Assembly: GCA_017560825.1 (NCBI GenBank)
Contig: JAFZED010000046.1
Span: 1-57,206, forward strand
Source: Bacteroidales bacterium
Lineage (GTDB): Bacteria > Bacteroidota > Bacteroidia > Bacteroidales > UBA932
Reading direction: 5' to 3'
Length of the DNA stretch: 57,206 nt
Below the pieces are notes generated by a model, which saw nothing but the letters and a program-made list of their open reading frames with translations, did not search any database and was not told the DNA's origin. Position numbers and translations under genes: made by a program. Below are positions 8,464-16,895 of this stretch, piece after piece (the first letter of the stretch is position 1; each line of letters begins with the position of its first letter).

Positions 8464-8832
8464 GTGGAAACAGCACAGACCAATACTCTTCCCAAGGAGG
8501 AAAGATTGTGCGGCAAGACAGGCATTTCGCATCTTCTTGCCAAAGGAAGGCACGGCAATGTGCCAAATATGCGCTATCTATGCCTGAAGAACAACGGAAA
8601 GGAGTTCAACCGCATTATGGTGTCTGTGCCGAAGAAGCTTTTCAAGCGCGCGGTCAAGCGCAACCTTCTGAAAAGACGAATCAGAGAAAGCTACAGAAAG
8701 CAGAAGAACGACCTCAATCTCAAGAGTGGGGTCGACCTGCTTTTTATGTATTCCACAAAAGAGGTCCTCAGCTATGAGGAGATCTACAAGACAGTCGGAC
8801 AGATCATCAGGAAGATAAATGAGTCAGAATAA
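8464..8832 (+). CDS. rnpA: Ribonuclease P protein component
   Basis: Basic 122-residue protein partner of the RNase P RNA, which matures tRNA 5' ends. The RnpA signature is clear: [20 protein letters not shown] and [10 protein letters not shown] at about residues 48-80. The chosen start is a GTG immediately after the hemD stop, and the next ATG would cut into the N-terminal conserved part. It overlaps yidD by 14 bases, a common coupling, but rpmH and dnaA, partners in many phyla, are absent here. Confidence 0.94.
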   Translation: METAQTNTLPKEERLCGKTGISHLLAKGRHGNVPNMRYLCLKNNGKEFNRIMVSVPKKLFKRAVKRNLLKRRIRESYRKQKNDLNLKSGVDLLFMYSTKEVLSYEEIYKTVGQIIRKINESE

Positions 8833-9100
8833 GTTCCTTGCCTTGCTCAAGAAGATTGCAGTCTCCCCCTTCGTGTTCCTGATAAGGTTCTATCAGGTGT
8901 GCATATCACCTCTCAAGCCACCTACCTGCCGTTTCACACCCACCTGTTCCGCTTATGGACTACAGGCCTTTAAAAAACACGGACCTATAAAAGGGTTCTA
9001 CCTTACTGCACGCAGAATCCTGCGCTGCCACCCTTGGGGCGGAAGCGGCTATGACCCGGTTCCTGAGGAATTCTCCTGGAGACTAAAAAAGAAAGACTAG
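8819..9100 (+). CDS. yidD: Membrane protein insertion efficiency factor YidD
   Basis: Small 93-residue membrane-associated protein that assists YidC-dependent membrane protein insertion. It shows an amphipathic N-terminus, then the family block with [20 protein letters not shown] and later [15 protein letters not shown]. The three cysteines are at the positions typical of the family. The 3' end overlaps the convergent membrane protein gene by 18 bases. yidC is not in the window. Confidence 0.94.
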   Translation: MSQNKFLALLKKIAVSPFVFLIRFYQVCISPLKPPTCRFTPTCSAYGLQAFKKHGPIKGFYLTARRILRCHPWGGSGYDPVPEEFSWRLKKKD

Positions 9101-9745
9101 ATAACCTGCTCCTGCAAGAACGCCAAAAGCAAGCACTGCATAAGGGCGTACACGGCTGCCGAGGAAGAACATCGGAAGCGAAAGCAGGTACATAAAATGC
9201 CAGATGTCGAACATCCTCAGGCACGAATACACCGTCATCGCGGCAAATCCCGCCAACACCAGCACCCTGTCCACAAGTTTTGATTTATCCTCAATATATG
9301 AGGACAGCACCAACGCGCCTGCCGCAAACGAAGGAAAGAGCAGCAGCCAGGTGCCGAAGGAATGTGAACATATATAATAAGGTATATATACAGCCAGCGG
9401 GCCATACGCGAAAAAGGCAGCGGCATACTCCTTCCATCTGTTTCTCGACAGAGCAAAACCTGCCGCAAACCCTCGGATCATCTTGAGCAGGAAATACACA
9501 AGGAAGACAATCACAAAAGACTCGATGGAGAGCAAGGTACCGAATGAGAAATATATCATCGGCAGCGAAAGCGCGATGGTAAGGATCATCGACTCCCACT
9601 GGAGTGAAATTACCGCCAGCACAAGGAAGAGTGCAGCCCAGGGAGATATGTGAAAATCCGCAGCTGCCAGCAGTGTTCCAAGCAGGGTACCTGCCAGAGA
9701 CAAACTTATACGGTCAGGTCTTATTTTAGATAAAAATGTCTTCAT
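9083..9745 (-). CDS. Unknown multi-pass membrane protein, faintly UbiA-like
   Basis: A 220-residue protein made almost entirely of hydrophobic segments (about seven). The spacing of segments and a charged stretch [19 protein letters not shown] near residue 150 recall prenyltransferases of the UbiA/MenA type, but the NDxxD and DxxxD magnesium motifs of that superfamily are not present, so enzymatic function is doubtful. It is alone on its strand, has no clear promoter box, and its 3' end overlaps yidD. I regard it as a real but unidentified gene. Confidence 0.55.
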   Translation of the reverse strand: MKTFLSKIRPDRISLSLAGTLLGTLLAAADFHISPWAALFLVLAVISLQWESMILTIALSLPMIYFSFGTLLSIESFVIVFLVYFLLKMIRGFAAGFALSRNRWKEYAAAFFAYGPLAVYIPYYICSHSFGTWLLLFPSFAAGALVLSSYIEDKSKLVDRVLVLAGFAAMTVYSCLRMFDIWHFMYLLSLPMFFLGSRVRPYAVLAFGVLAGAGYLVFLF

Positions 9746-9857
9746 CTATTTTCCAATATGTACAAAAACAACGTTTCTGAGACGTACAACACCTAAAACA
9801 ACATCTAAAACAACAAAAAGTACAACCTTTTTTTTGAGTCTTCTGGCGACCTTTGTT

Positions 9858-9975
9858 CTCGGTTAAGAATCTTATTCGTCTCTTTCGATGGACCGGCATC
9901 AGATTAATGTGTGCAATTCTAGCCGGACCGGAGAAAGAAAAAGTTAAGGGAAGCTGTGAAGTTTCCCTTTTCCTT
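9858..9975 (+). ncRNA. Possible small RNA or structured 3' region next to lepA
   Basis: Between the membrane protein gene and lepA lies a 17/17-base imperfect inverted repeat (9881-9897 with 9922-9938: TCTTTC, GG and CCGGC pair) with a 24-base loop, followed on the plus strand by a hairpin and a T-rich tail (9946-9976). That is the shape of a short terminated transcript. No exact TAnnTTTG box precedes it (GACCTTTG at 9849-9856 is the nearest), so it may instead be only the end of the lepA transcript. Confidence 0.25.
9946..9969. terminator. Terminator downstream of lepA
   Basis: Stem AAGGGAA/TTCCCTT (9946-9952 with 9963-9969). T-rich sequence follows on both strands (plus TTTCC then six T; minus AACTTTTTCTTTC), so it can end lepA and any opposing transcript. 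Confidence 0.6.
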
Positions 9976-9977
9976 TT

Positions 9978-11765
9978 TTAATCGAGCTTAAGAACTGCCA
10001 TAAAGGCGCTTTGAGGAACTTCGACAGTTCCGATCTGTCTCATTCGCTTCTTACCCTGCTTCTGTTTTTCCAGAAGCTTTCTCTTTCTGGAGATATCACC
10101 ACCATAACACTTTGCAGTCACGTCCTTGCGGACAGCCTTTACGGTCTCACGTGCGATGATCTTTGCTCCAATAGCAGCCTGGATTGCGATGTCGAACTGC
10201 TGTCTTGGGATGAGTTCCTTGAGTTTTTCGCACATCTTGCGACCGAAATCATAAGCGTGGTCTGCGTGGATCAATGTAGAAAGGGCGTCAGCCGGGTCAC
10301 CGTTAAGAAGAATGTCGAGTTTCACGAGCTTAGCCTCCTTGAAACCGATGACGTGATAGTCGAACGAAGCATATCCTTTTGAAATGGACTTGAGTTTGTC
10401 GTAGAAGTCAAAGACAATCTCTGACAAAGGCATCTCGTAAGTAAGTTCCAGACGGTCTGCAGTAAGGTAATGCTGGTTGATCAGGATTCCTCTCTTTTCC
10501 AGACAGAGCTTCATAATCGGACCATAATAGTCAGATCTTGAAATCACCTGCGCCCTGATGTAAGGCTCCTCGATCTTGTCGATGAGGGTTGCTGCAGGAA
10601 GTCCGGAAGGGTTATGCACATCGAGGCACTCTCCCTGGGTTGTATATACCTTATATGATACGTTAGGAACTGTCGTGATGACGTCCATATTGAATTCTCT
10701 GAAAAGACGCTCCTGTACGATCTCGAGATGGAGCAGACCAAGGAATCCACAACGGAAACCGAAGCCGAGTGCCAACGACGACTCTGGCTCGAACACAAGG
10801 GATGCGTCGTTGAGCTGGAACTTCTCAAGCGAAGCGCGAAGCTCTTCGTACTGGTCTGTCTCTACAGGGTAAAGTCCGGCAAAGACCATAGGTTTTACCT
10901 CCTCGAAACCTGCAATAGCCTCAGTACAAGGGTTTGCAAGATGGGTGATGGTGTCACCGACCTTCACCTCGACTGCTGACTTGATTCCGGAGATGATGTA
11001 ACCTACACTTCCGCAAGGAATCTCATCACGAGGGTGCATCTTCATCTTGAGGACTCCGATCTCGTCAGCCTCGTATTCCTTACCTGTGTTGAAGAACTTT
11101 ACCTTGTCACCTTTCTTAATGCTTCCGTTCAGCACCTTGAAATAAGCGATGATTCCTCTGAATGAGTTGAATACAGAGTCAAAGATGAGGGCCTGAAGAG
11201 GTGCTTCCGGGTCTCCCGCAGGAGCTGGAATCCTTTCCACGATAGCGTCAAGGACCTCCTTCACACCCTGTCCTGTCTTACCTGAGGCAAGAAGGATATC
11301 CTCCGGTTTGCAGCCGATCAGATCAACAACCTGGTCTGTCACAACATCCACCATTGCAGAATCCACATCGATCTTGTTAAGAACCGGAACGATCTCAAGG
11401 TCGTGCTCGATTGCAAGATAGAGGTTTGATATTGTCTGTGCCTGAATTCCCTGAGTTGCGTCTACAACGAGCAGGGCTCCCTCGCAGGAAGCGATAGCTC
11501 TTGACACCTCATAGGAGAAGTCCACGTGGCCCGGAGTGTCAATAAGATTAAGGGTGTACTGTTCACCCTTATACATATAATCCATCTGGATTGCGTGACT
11601 CTTTATGGTAATTCCCTTCTCTTTCTCAAGGTCCATAGAGTCAAGGACCTGGTTCTCCATATCACGCGCATTGAGAGTGTTTGTCACTTCCAGCATTCTG
11701 TCTGCAAGCGTACTCTTACCGTGGTCGATGTGCGCGATGATGCAAAAATTTCTTGTTTTCTTCAT
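9978..11765 (-). CDS. lepA: Elongation factor 4 (LepA), back-translocating GTPase
   Basis: A 595-residue translational GTPase that acts on stalled or mispositioned ribosomes. The G domain shows [10 protein letters not shown] (P-loop, about residues 10-19), DTPGHVDF (G3, about 77-84) and NKID (G4, about 131-134). The C-terminal LepA-specific domain ends with the basic [11 protein letters not shown] stretch and VPQSAF, standard for the family. Full length. It is monocistronic, with an exact promoter box 20 bases upstream and a terminator just past the stop. Confidence 0.97.
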   Translation of the reverse strand: MKKTRNFCIIAHIDHGKSTLADRMLEVTNTLNARDMENQVLDSMDLEKEKGITIKSHAIQMDYMYKGEQYTLNLIDTPGHVDFSYEVSRAIASCEGALLVVDATQGIQAQTISNLYLAIEHDLEIVPVLNKIDVDSAMVDVVTDQVVDLIGCKPEDILLASGKTGQGVKEVLDAIVERIPAPAGDPEAPLQALIFDSVFNSFRGIIAYFKVLNGSIKKGDKVKFFNTGKEYEADEIGVLKMKMHPRDEIPCGSVGYIISGIKSAVEVKVGDTITHLANPCTEAIAGFEEVKPMVFAGLYPVETDQYEELRASLEKFQLNDASLVFEPESSLALGFGFRCGFLGLLHLEIVQERLFREFNMDVITTVPNVSYKVYTTQGECLDVHNPSGLPAATLIDKIEEPYIRAQVISRSDYYGPIMKLCLEKRGILINQHYLTADRLELTYEMPLSEIVFDFYDKLKSISKGYASFDYHVIGFKEAKLVKLDILLNGDPADALSTLIHADHAYDFGRKMCEKLKELIPRQQFDIAIQAAIGAKIIARETVKAVRKDVTAKCYGGDISRKRKLLEKQKQGKKRMRQIGTVEVPQSAFMAVLKLD

Positions 11766-11784
11766 TGTACGTGTATAATCGCTG

Positions 11785-11792
11785 CAAAGATA
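11785..11792 (-). promoter_or_regulatory. -7 box for lepA
   Basis: The minus strand reads TATCTTTG, an exact TAnnTTTG match, 20 bases upstream of the lepA ATG. Confidence 0.65.
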
Positions 11793-11814
11793 GCAAATTA
11801 AGCAATTTTTTCGC

Positions 11815-11822
11815 TACTTTTG
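11815..11822 (+). promoter_or_regulatory. -7 box for the ECF sigma operon
   Basis: TACTTTTG fits TAnnTTTG and lies 38 bases before the GTG start at 11860. It is divergent to the lepA promoter, 23 bases away. Confidence 0.55.
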
Positions 11823-11859
11823 TTTAACCTACATCGATTTTAAGTGTCTAAATAACGCT

Positions 11860-12399
11860 GTGACAGATAAGGAAATCATACAATTATATTCGGACGGACG
11901 CGAAGAAGAGGCTTTCAACGGCATCGTAGATGCCTACACGGAAAGGCTCTACTGGCACGTCCGCCGATTCCTGTGCTGCCACGAAGACACCAATGATCTT
12001 GTACAGGACATATTCATCAAGATCTGGGCAGCTCTGCCGACATTCAGAAAGGAATCACAACTCTTTACCTGGATTTACCGAATCGCCACCAACGAAGTCC
12101 TCAACCATCTGCGAAAACAGAAGTTCAAAGCCTTGATATCACTGGATTCAGCCTCGGAAGTATTCTGCAGGAAAATAGACGAAGACCCTCATTTCAACGG
12201 AGACCACCTTCAGAGAGAACTCCACAAGGCAATCCAGAGGCTCCCGGAAAAACAGAGGATCGTATTCAGCCTCCGCTACTTCGACGAAATGAAATATGAG
12301 GAGATATCAGAAATCACCGACACGACGGTAGGAGCCCTGAAAGCATCATATCACCACGCCTACAACAAAGTGAAAGAAGACCTTTTGAAAATATTATAA
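11860..12399 (+). CDS. ECF-family RNA polymerase sigma factor
   Basis: A 179-residue group IV sigma factor. Region 2 is represented by DTNDLVQDIFIKIW (about residues 43-56) and TWIYRIATNEVLNHLRK (about 69-85). Region 4 is the C-terminal helix-turn-helix beginning LPEKQRIVFSLRYFDEMKYEEIS and ending in ALKASYHHAYNKVKE. It starts with GTG. The two small genes behind it form a typical Bacteroidota trio: a short one-TM protein that may hold the sigma factor and a periplasmic helical protein. The signal sensed is not evident. Confidence 0.9.
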   Translation: MTDKEIIQLYSDGREEEAFNGIVDAYTERLYWHVRRFLCCHEDTNDLVQDIFIKIWAALPTFRKESQLFTWIYRIATNEVLNHLRKQKFKALISLDSASEVFCRKIDEDPHFNGDHLQRELHKAIQRLPEKQRIVFSLRYFDEMKYEEISEITDTTVGALKASYHHAYNKVKEDLLKIL

Positions 12400-12433
12400 C
12401 AGACTCTAAACCTTTAACAATTAATTGTGTCTA

Positions 12434-12832
12434 ATGGAAGGTATGGACAAAAACAAGAAAGACATATTAGCGGAAATCACGACGCTCCGTCAGAACCCTT
12501 ACACCGTTCCTGAAGGTCATTTCAACGACCTCAAGGCTCAGGTGAAAAGGCCGCACAAGGAGCAGACAGTAACGCTTTGGGGCAGGCTGGCGCCGTATGC
12601 GTCGCTTGCAGCTGTCTTTGTTTCAGTGTTCGTTGCCGGCTCACTCCTGTTTGGCCGCAACGAATTGGAAATCACGCAGGAAGACTACTTCCTGTTCTCG
12701 GAGAATTTCCTGGAAACCTATGAGATGGAAGACACCTATCGGATTGCAGATGCTGAGATCGGTGACAGTGACATCATAGAATACCTTATATACACAGGTA
12801 TAACCGCGGAAGAAATCGAAATATCAGAATAA
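12434..12832 (+). CDS. Small one-TM protein, possible anti-sigma partner
   Basis: About 132 residues. The N-terminal 50 residues are polar and basic (cytoplasmic), one hydrophobic segment follows (about residues 55-75), and the C-terminal 55 residues are strongly acidic and would face the periplasm. This is the topology of anti-sigma factors, and the position directly after an ECF sigma gene supports the role, but there is no recognisable zinc-binding or RsgI/FecR motif. The start could also be the TTG at 12425 or the ATG at 12443. I infer a sigma-regulatory role only from context. Confidence 0.55.
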   Translation: MEGMDKNKKDILAEITTLRQNPYTVPEGHFNDLKAQVKRPHKEQTVTLWGRLAPYASLAAVFVSVFVAGSLLFGRNELEITQEDYFLFSENFLETYEMEDTYRIADAEIGDSDIIEYLIYTGITAEEIEISE

Positions 12833-12838
12833 TACCAT

Positions 12839-13309
12839 ATGAAAACCGATATCAGAAAGATAATGATCATTGCCGCCATCCTTGTTTTCGGAGCGGCAAA
12901 TGCCTTTGCAAACAACGAGACAAAGGAAGACTGGAAGGAAAAGATCCAGAGCGAGAAGATTGCCTTCCTTACAATGGAAATAGGACTTACACCTCAGGAG
13001 GCTCAGGTTTTCTGGCCAGTTTATAATGAGATCAATGAGGAAAAGGACCAGGCTATGTACGAGGTCATCAAGTACTACTGGGAAATGAGCAAAGCCATCG
13101 AGGCCGGAAAGTCTGAAAAGGAGATCAAGTCTTTATTGGACAAGTACCTGGAAGCTCAGGAAAAGCAGAGAAAGATTGATGAAGATGCCGCCGAAAAGTA
13201 CAAGAAAGTACTTTCTACAACAAAAGTGGCAAAGCTCTACATCGGAGAAGAAAAGTTCAGACGTCAACACATCCGCAAACTGCGTGATATGCAGGGACAG
13301 AAGAAATAG
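12839..13309 (+). CDS. Spy/CpxP-like periplasmic helical protein
   Basis: A 156-residue protein with a clear signal peptide (about residues 1-24, ending AFA). The mature part is charged and helical. The stretch LTMEIGLTPQEAQVFWPVYNE (about residues 44-64) is the characteristic block of the Bacteroidota proteins that follow ECF sigma factors and resemble the LTxxQ family of envelope-stress sensors. It follows the putative anti-sigma gene by six bases. Its stop codon directly abuts the stop of the convergent methyltransferase gene, with no intergenic DNA. A role in sensing misfolded envelope protein is an inference from homology to Spy/CpxP. Confidence 0.75.
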   Translation: MKTDIRKIMIIAAILVFGAANAFANNETKEDWKEKIQSEKIAFLTMEIGLTPQEAQVFWPVYNEINEEKDQAMYEVIKYYWEMSKAIEAGKSEKEIKSLLDKYLEAQEKQRKIDEDAAEKYKKVLSTTKVAKLYIGEEKFRRQHIRKLRDMQGQKK

Positions 13310-14026
13310 TCAGGCAAAAAGGTAGAAATTGTGAGTCAAGGACAGATACTCTCGGGTATACTGTCCTTCGTTTTGTATAGTAAGAATCTCATCCTTAGGA
13401 TTCTCGCACCTTTCACGCGAGAATTCAGCTATTATCCTGGCCGGCTGTTTTCTTTCTACAGTCCTTACGCGCAGAATATTGAACAGATGAAGTCCGCACA
13501 TCCTTGCATAGCGGCAGAGTGCTGCTTCCTGCTCTGCCGGAAGCACAAAGGACACGCGTCCTGACTCTGTCAGGCGCTCCCTTGCGAACTCCAATATATC
13601 CCTATAGGAAAGTCCGTCGGTCGTGTGGCGGGCGGCGCTCTTCCTCTCGTTTGGCGCCGTCAGCGAGTCCTCGAAATATGGTGGATTTGAAAATATAAGA
13701 TCGTACTTTGCGTCTGTCTGCTCGTCAAATTTGTCCAGTGGCAGGTTGTAGGCATAAAGATGGTCAGCCCACGGAGAGTTCCTGAAATTCATTCCCGCTT
13801 CATCAGCCGAAGCCTCATCAACATCGATAGCGTCGATTCTGACACAATCAGACGCCCTTTGCGCCGCCATCAGCGCAATGGTGCCCGTTCCTGTTCCTAT
13901 ATCCAGAAACCTCCTGTCCCCTGGCAATATGGTCATAGCCGCCCCAAGCAGCACGCCGTCGGTATTTACCTTCATCGCACTGCGTTCATTCACGACATCA
14001 AACTCTTTAAAACGGAAGACTCCCAT
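13310..14026 (-). CDS. trmN6: tRNA1(Val) (adenine37-N6)-methyltransferase family
   Basis: A 238-residue SAM-dependent methyltransferase of the YfiC/TrmN6 type, which methylates A37 of tRNA-Val. Visible motifs are the opening FRFKEFDVVNERSAMKVNTD, the glycine-rich SAM loop DIGTGTGTIAL, an acidic residue after the next strand (AIDVDE), and the catalytic NPPYF. I chose the ATG at 14024-14026, because the longer open frame adds 18 residues without family similarity. The start lies 11 bases after the stop of lolD, so the two are cotranscribed. Confidence 0.88.
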   Translation of the reverse strand: MGVFRFKEFDVVNERSAMKVNTDGVLLGAAMTILPGDRRFLDIGTGTGTIALMAAQRASDCVRIDAIDVDEASADEAGMNFRNSPWADHLYAYNLPLDKFDEQTDAKYDLIFSNPPYFEDSLTAPNERKSAARHTTDGLSYRDILEFARERLTESGRVSFVLPAEQEAALCRYARMCGLHLFNILRVRTVERKQPARIIAEFSRERCENPKDEILTIQNEGQYTREYLSLTHNFYLFA

Positions 14027-14037
14027 ATACCTATATA

Positions 14038-14691
14038 TTAAACAAAGACACCGTCGATCATATAAAGTGAACGGTCGCACATCTTTGCCAGGTCCGGGTC
14101 GTGTGTTACGATCACCACTGTCTGACCGTATTTGTCCCTGAGATCGAAGAAGAGCTTGTGGATTTCCTCCTTTGTCTTAGTGTCGAGGTTGCCTGAAGGC
14201 TCGTCTGCAAAGAGAACTGCCGGCTTGTTTATGAGCGCTCTTGCAATAGCAACTCTCTGCTGCTCTCCTCCTGAGAGTTCCGAAGGCTTGTGCGTCAGTC
14301 GCTGGGCCAGACCAAGGTCTGCCAGCAGCGCCTCAGCCGCCGCCTGAGCATCCTTCTTAGAACGGCCTGCAATGAAAGCAGGAATCATAACATTCTCCAG
14401 TGCATTGAACTCAGGAAGAAGGTGATGAAACTGAAAGACAAAGCCGAGTTTGCGGTTTCGGAACTCCGCCAGAGCCTTGCCTGTGAGCTTGAGGACATCC
14501 GTGCCGTCAATTATAAGAGAACCGGCATCCGGAGTGGACAAGGTTCCTAAAATCTGGAGCAAGGTGGACTTACCTGCACCGGAAGCACCCATAATGGACA
14601 CGACTTCCGCCTTTTCCGCACTGAAATCAAGACCCTTGAGCACCTTCAAAGATCCGAACGACTTTTCTATTCCTTTTGCCTGTATCATCAT
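14038..14691 (-). CDS. lolD: Lipoprotein-release ABC transporter ATPase LolD
   Basis: A 217-residue ATPase of the MacB/LolD type, the motor that extracts lipoproteins from the inner membrane for transfer to LolA. Walker [11 protein letters not shown]-loop [12 protein letters not shown], signature [15 protein letters not shown], Walker [13 protein letters not shown] and the H-loop VTHD are all intact. FHHLLPEF and the residue spacing favour LolD over other ABC ATPases. The start is one of two adjacent ATGs (14691, 14688); the upstream in-frame extension runs into the 5' leader hairpin and is unlikely. The permease (lolC/E) is not adjacent. This organism must make many lipoproteins, several of them in this window. 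Confidence 0.88.
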   Translation of the reverse strand: MMIQAKGIEKSFGSLKVLKGLDFSAEKAEVVSIMGASGAGKSTLLQILGTLSTPDAGSLIIDGTDVLKLTGKALAEFRNRKLGFVFQFHHLLPEFNALENVMIPAFIAGRSKKDAQAAAEALLADLGLAQRLTHKPSELSGGEQQRVAIARALINKPAVLFADEPSGNLDTKTKEEIHKLFFDLRDKYGQTVVIVTHDPDLAKMCDRSLYMIDGVFV

Positions 14692-14724
14692 ATTCTCTAA
14701 ATGATTGCCTATCAAACCATTACA

Positions 14725-14760
14725 CTGAATCACCTGCTCCATCTGCCACAGGTGATTCAG
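14725..14760 (-). promoter_or_regulatory. Perfect 12-base hairpin in the lolD leader
   Basis: CTGAATCACCTG (14725-14736) and CAGGTGATTCAG (14749-14760) form a perfect stem around a 12-base loop. It lies between the promoter box (14815-14822) and the start codon (14691), so it is in the 5' leader of lolD-trmN6. There is no T run after it, which argues against a simple terminator. Confidence 0.5.
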
Positions 14761-14814
14761 CTTAAAAGCCTGTGAGACAGTGGTTTAGGTTGCACAACAT
14801 TGTGACAGTTTCAG

Positions 14815-14822
14815 CAAAGGTA
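14815..14822 (-). promoter_or_regulatory. -7 box for lolD-trmN6
   Basis: The minus strand reads TACCTTTG, an exact TAnnTTTG match, 124 bases before the lolD ATG. It leaves a leader of about 117 bases that includes the 12-base hairpin. Confidence 0.6.
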
Positions 14823-14852
14823 TCGATTTTTGAGATAATAGAAAAATAAAAA

Positions 14853-14874
14853 AGGCTGATCCGAAGATCAGCCT
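14853..14874 (-). terminator. Terminator of tRNA-Pro
   Basis: Stem AGGCTGATC/GATCAGCCT with a 4-base loop, followed on the minus strand by TTTTTATTTTT, starting five bases after the tRNA 3' end. Confidence 0.85.
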
Positions 14875-14878
14875 CTTG

Positions 14879-14952
14879 TCGGGGTACTGTGACTCGAACA
14901 CAGGACCCTCTGGTCCCAAACCAGATGCGCTAGCCAACTGCGCCACACCCCG
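14879..14952 (-). tRNA. tRNA-Pro, anticodon TGG
   Basis: The 74-base cloverleaf reads on the minus strand. The acceptor arms CGGGGTG and TACCCCG pair over seven bases with one G-U pair, the D arm is GCGC/GCGC, and the anticodon stem TCTGG/CCAGA holds the loop TTTGGGA with anticodon TGG. The T arm is CTGTG/CACAG with loop TTCGAGT. The 3' CCA is not encoded (ACA follows), so it is added after transcription. It has its own promoter and terminator. Confidence 0.95.
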
Positions 14953-14972
14953 TTTTCCCTCATTTGGGACTG

Positions 14973-14980
14973 CAAATATA
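14973..14980 (-). promoter_or_regulatory. -7 box for tRNA-Pro
   Basis: The minus strand reads TATATTTG, an exact TAnnTTTG match, 20 bases before the tRNA 5' end. Confidence 0.65.
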
Positions 14981-14992
14981 GAGACAAAAAAT

Positions 14993-15029
14993 AAAACTGC
15001 AAAACTTTTTTACAAAATTTTGCAGTTTT
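14993..15029 (-). terminator. Terminator of the polysaccharide utilisation locus
   Basis: A perfect 12-base stem AAAACTGCAAAA/TTTTGCAGTTTT with a 13-base loop, followed on the minus strand by TATTTTTT. It lies 28 bases past the susD stop and just upstream of the tRNA promoter. Confidence 0.7.
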
Positions 15030-15056
15030 TTATAGATAATCAGCCAAAACAGCTCT

Positions 15057-16883
15057 TTAATAGCCCAAATTCTGTACAAGTTTAGGGTTATTGTCGATGT
15101 AAGTTTGTCTAATTGGCCACAGGTAGTTCCTATCCTCGAACGAACGGGTCATAAAGTTTCTTTGAGTAAAGAAGTACGCATCATCTGTTGTAGCCTTTAC
15201 ATTCAAGCCCCTGATAGGTTCCTTGAAGATGTCCTTCGACAGGAGCCAGCGACGAAGGTCAGTGTAGCGCTTTCCTTCATCAAGAAGCTCTATGCGACGT
15301 TCCCTGCGAATCATTTCACGCATCTGCTCCTGAGTGTAGGAGCCTTCATAAGCCGGGATACCTGCTCTCTCGCGTATCGCGTTGAGGTAATCAAGTGCTT
15401 CCTGATGAGCAGAAGTACCATAGTACTCATTAAGTGCCTCCGCATAGCTGAGATAGAACTCTCCCAGACGGAAGATGATTCCGTGGCGGTAAGGGTGGTT
15501 CTGGTTTCCGATCTCTGTGGCCTGCGGGTGCTGACGCTTGCGCATCAGGTAGCCGCACTGCGGAGAGTCATATGTCGGACCACCGTTTGCTCCTCCGTAG
15601 AGAAAATCCACGAATCCGCCCATCTGGCTTGACCATTCCCTGTGCCACATAATCGAAACATAGAAACGAGGCTCACGGTTGCAGTACATATTAGGTGTGC
15701 CTGCCTCGGTTATGAGACCTTTGACATCCTTTGAGTTCGAACGGGTCCAGGCTGTACCAGGATAGTGTATATCCTCTGTACTATATCCTTTGGCCACATA
15801 GGACGGGTCTTTATCTATCGGGAGACCGTTGCGTGTGAAGAATGCGTCAACGAGGTTCTGAGTCGCGCCATATGCACCATTACCGTCGCCATAGCCGTGC
15901 GGAGCCATATTCTGATCAGCCTCTGCGTAGTTGCAGTTGTTGTTGATGAAGATCAGCTCCGGGTTGCTGTCACCGGTGGCGAAGTGGATGTTCATATATG
16001 AAAGGAAAGGATCGATCTCACCCTTTTCATTATATTGCTTATACAATGAATATACGCCAAGATCGAAGATGTCCTTGATCGCATCTGCGGCCCTCTTCCA
16101 CTTTTCCTTGTCGTACTCCTGAGGGAAAAGAGGCGTGCCGTCAGCGTTCTGCACGTCCGCATACATCTTGTTGCCGTTGAACAGCGGGCTTGCCGCAAGC
16201 ATATGCACGTGTGCGCGCACCGCCAGGGCCATACCCTTGGTCGCCCTTCCGTGATCCTCGCTGATGTTCTTCATCTGAAGCGGGAGAAGCTCTGCCAATT
16301 CACTGAGTTCGGTATCGAGCCACTCAACAATCTCCTCGAACGGAGTACGCTCGAGCATAAGTTCCTCGTAGGTGGAATCGATGCCGTAGTACTCGGTGAC
16401 AAGAGGGAACGAACCATAGAATTCGAGCATCTGGGCATAGTAATATGCTACAAGAAAACGTGCCTGCAGCTTCATATAAGCCACATCTTCCTCTGTGAGT
16501 TCAGATCCGAGAGGTTTTACCTTCTCCTGGAAAATGTACGAAGCACGTACCGCCTTGTACACATCTCCCCAGAGGTCGAAATAGTTTGATGTAGCACTCC
16601 AGTTGCCCTTCATCGCAGAAGCTGACCACCAGCCGAAGCCGGACCACTCGAGAGGAATCTGCACATCGTCCACGAGGGTATTAAGGCCATATTTCATATT
16701 CCAGCCCATATAAGGGTCCGGAAGATAACTGTAGATGTTCGCAAGCCAGCCGTTTGTCTTGACGACATCATTGAAGACCATCTCTTCTGTGATAAGGTCA
16801 TCCGGCTCCTGATCGAGGTAGCCACAGCCCGCAGCGAATGAAAGTGCGAGCGTCATACATATTATATATAGTATCTTTTTCAT
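15057..16883 (-). CDS. SusD/RagB-family surface glycan-binding lipoprotein
   Basis: A 608-residue lipoprotein that caps a SusC channel and captures oligosaccharide at the cell surface. The signal peptide ends in the lipobox FAAGC (Cys20), followed by the typical YLDQEPDD opening. The TPR-like SusD fold is indicated by RFLVAYYYAQMLEFYGSFPLV (residues about 129-149), and the C-terminal SusD block contains FRLGEFYLSYAEALNEYYG, YLNAIRERAGI and IRRERRIELLDEGKRYTDLRRW. Length is at the upper end for the family. It is the last gene of the operon, 12 bases behind susC. The ligand cannot be read from sequence. Confidence 0.95.
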   Translation of the reverse strand: MKKILYIICMTLALSFAAGCGYLDQEPDDLITEEMVFNDVVKTNGWLANIYSYLPDPYMGWNMKYGLNTLVDDVQIPLEWSGFGWWSASAMKGNWSATSNYFDLWGDVYKAVRASYIFQEKVKPLGSELTEEDVAYMKLQARFLVAYYYAQMLEFYGSFPLVTEYYGIDSTYEELMLERTPFEEIVEWLDTELSELAELLPLQMKNISEDHGRATKGMALAVRAHVHMLAASPLFNGNKMYADVQNADGTPLFPQEYDKEKWKRAADAIKDIFDLGVYSLYKQYNEKGEIDPFLSYMNIHFATGDSNPELIFINNNCNYAEADQNMAPHGYGDGNGAYGATQNLVDAFFTRNGLPIDKDPSYVAKGYSTEDIHYPGTAWTRSNSKDVKGLITEAGTPNMYCNREPRFYVSIMWHREWSSQMGGFVDFLYGGANGGPTYDSPQCGYLMRKRQHPQATEIGNQNHPYRHGIIFRLGEFYLSYAEALNEYYGTSAHQEALDYLNAIRERAGIPAYEGSYTQEQMREMIRRERRIELLDEGKRYTDLRRWLLSKDIFKEPIRGLNVKATTDDAYFFTQRNFMTRSFEDRNYLWPIRQTYIDNNPKLVQNLGY

Positions 16884-16895
16884 AACAGCCGGATT

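Noticed and set aside
9083..9745. Calling the membrane protein MenA/UbiA prenyltransferase
   Set aside because: The aspartate-rich magnesium motifs of that superfamily are not visible and the protein is about 80 residues short.
14725..14760. The lolD leader hairpin as a terminator of the tRNA transcript
   Set aside because: No T run follows on either strand, and the tRNA already has a strong terminator at 14853-14874.
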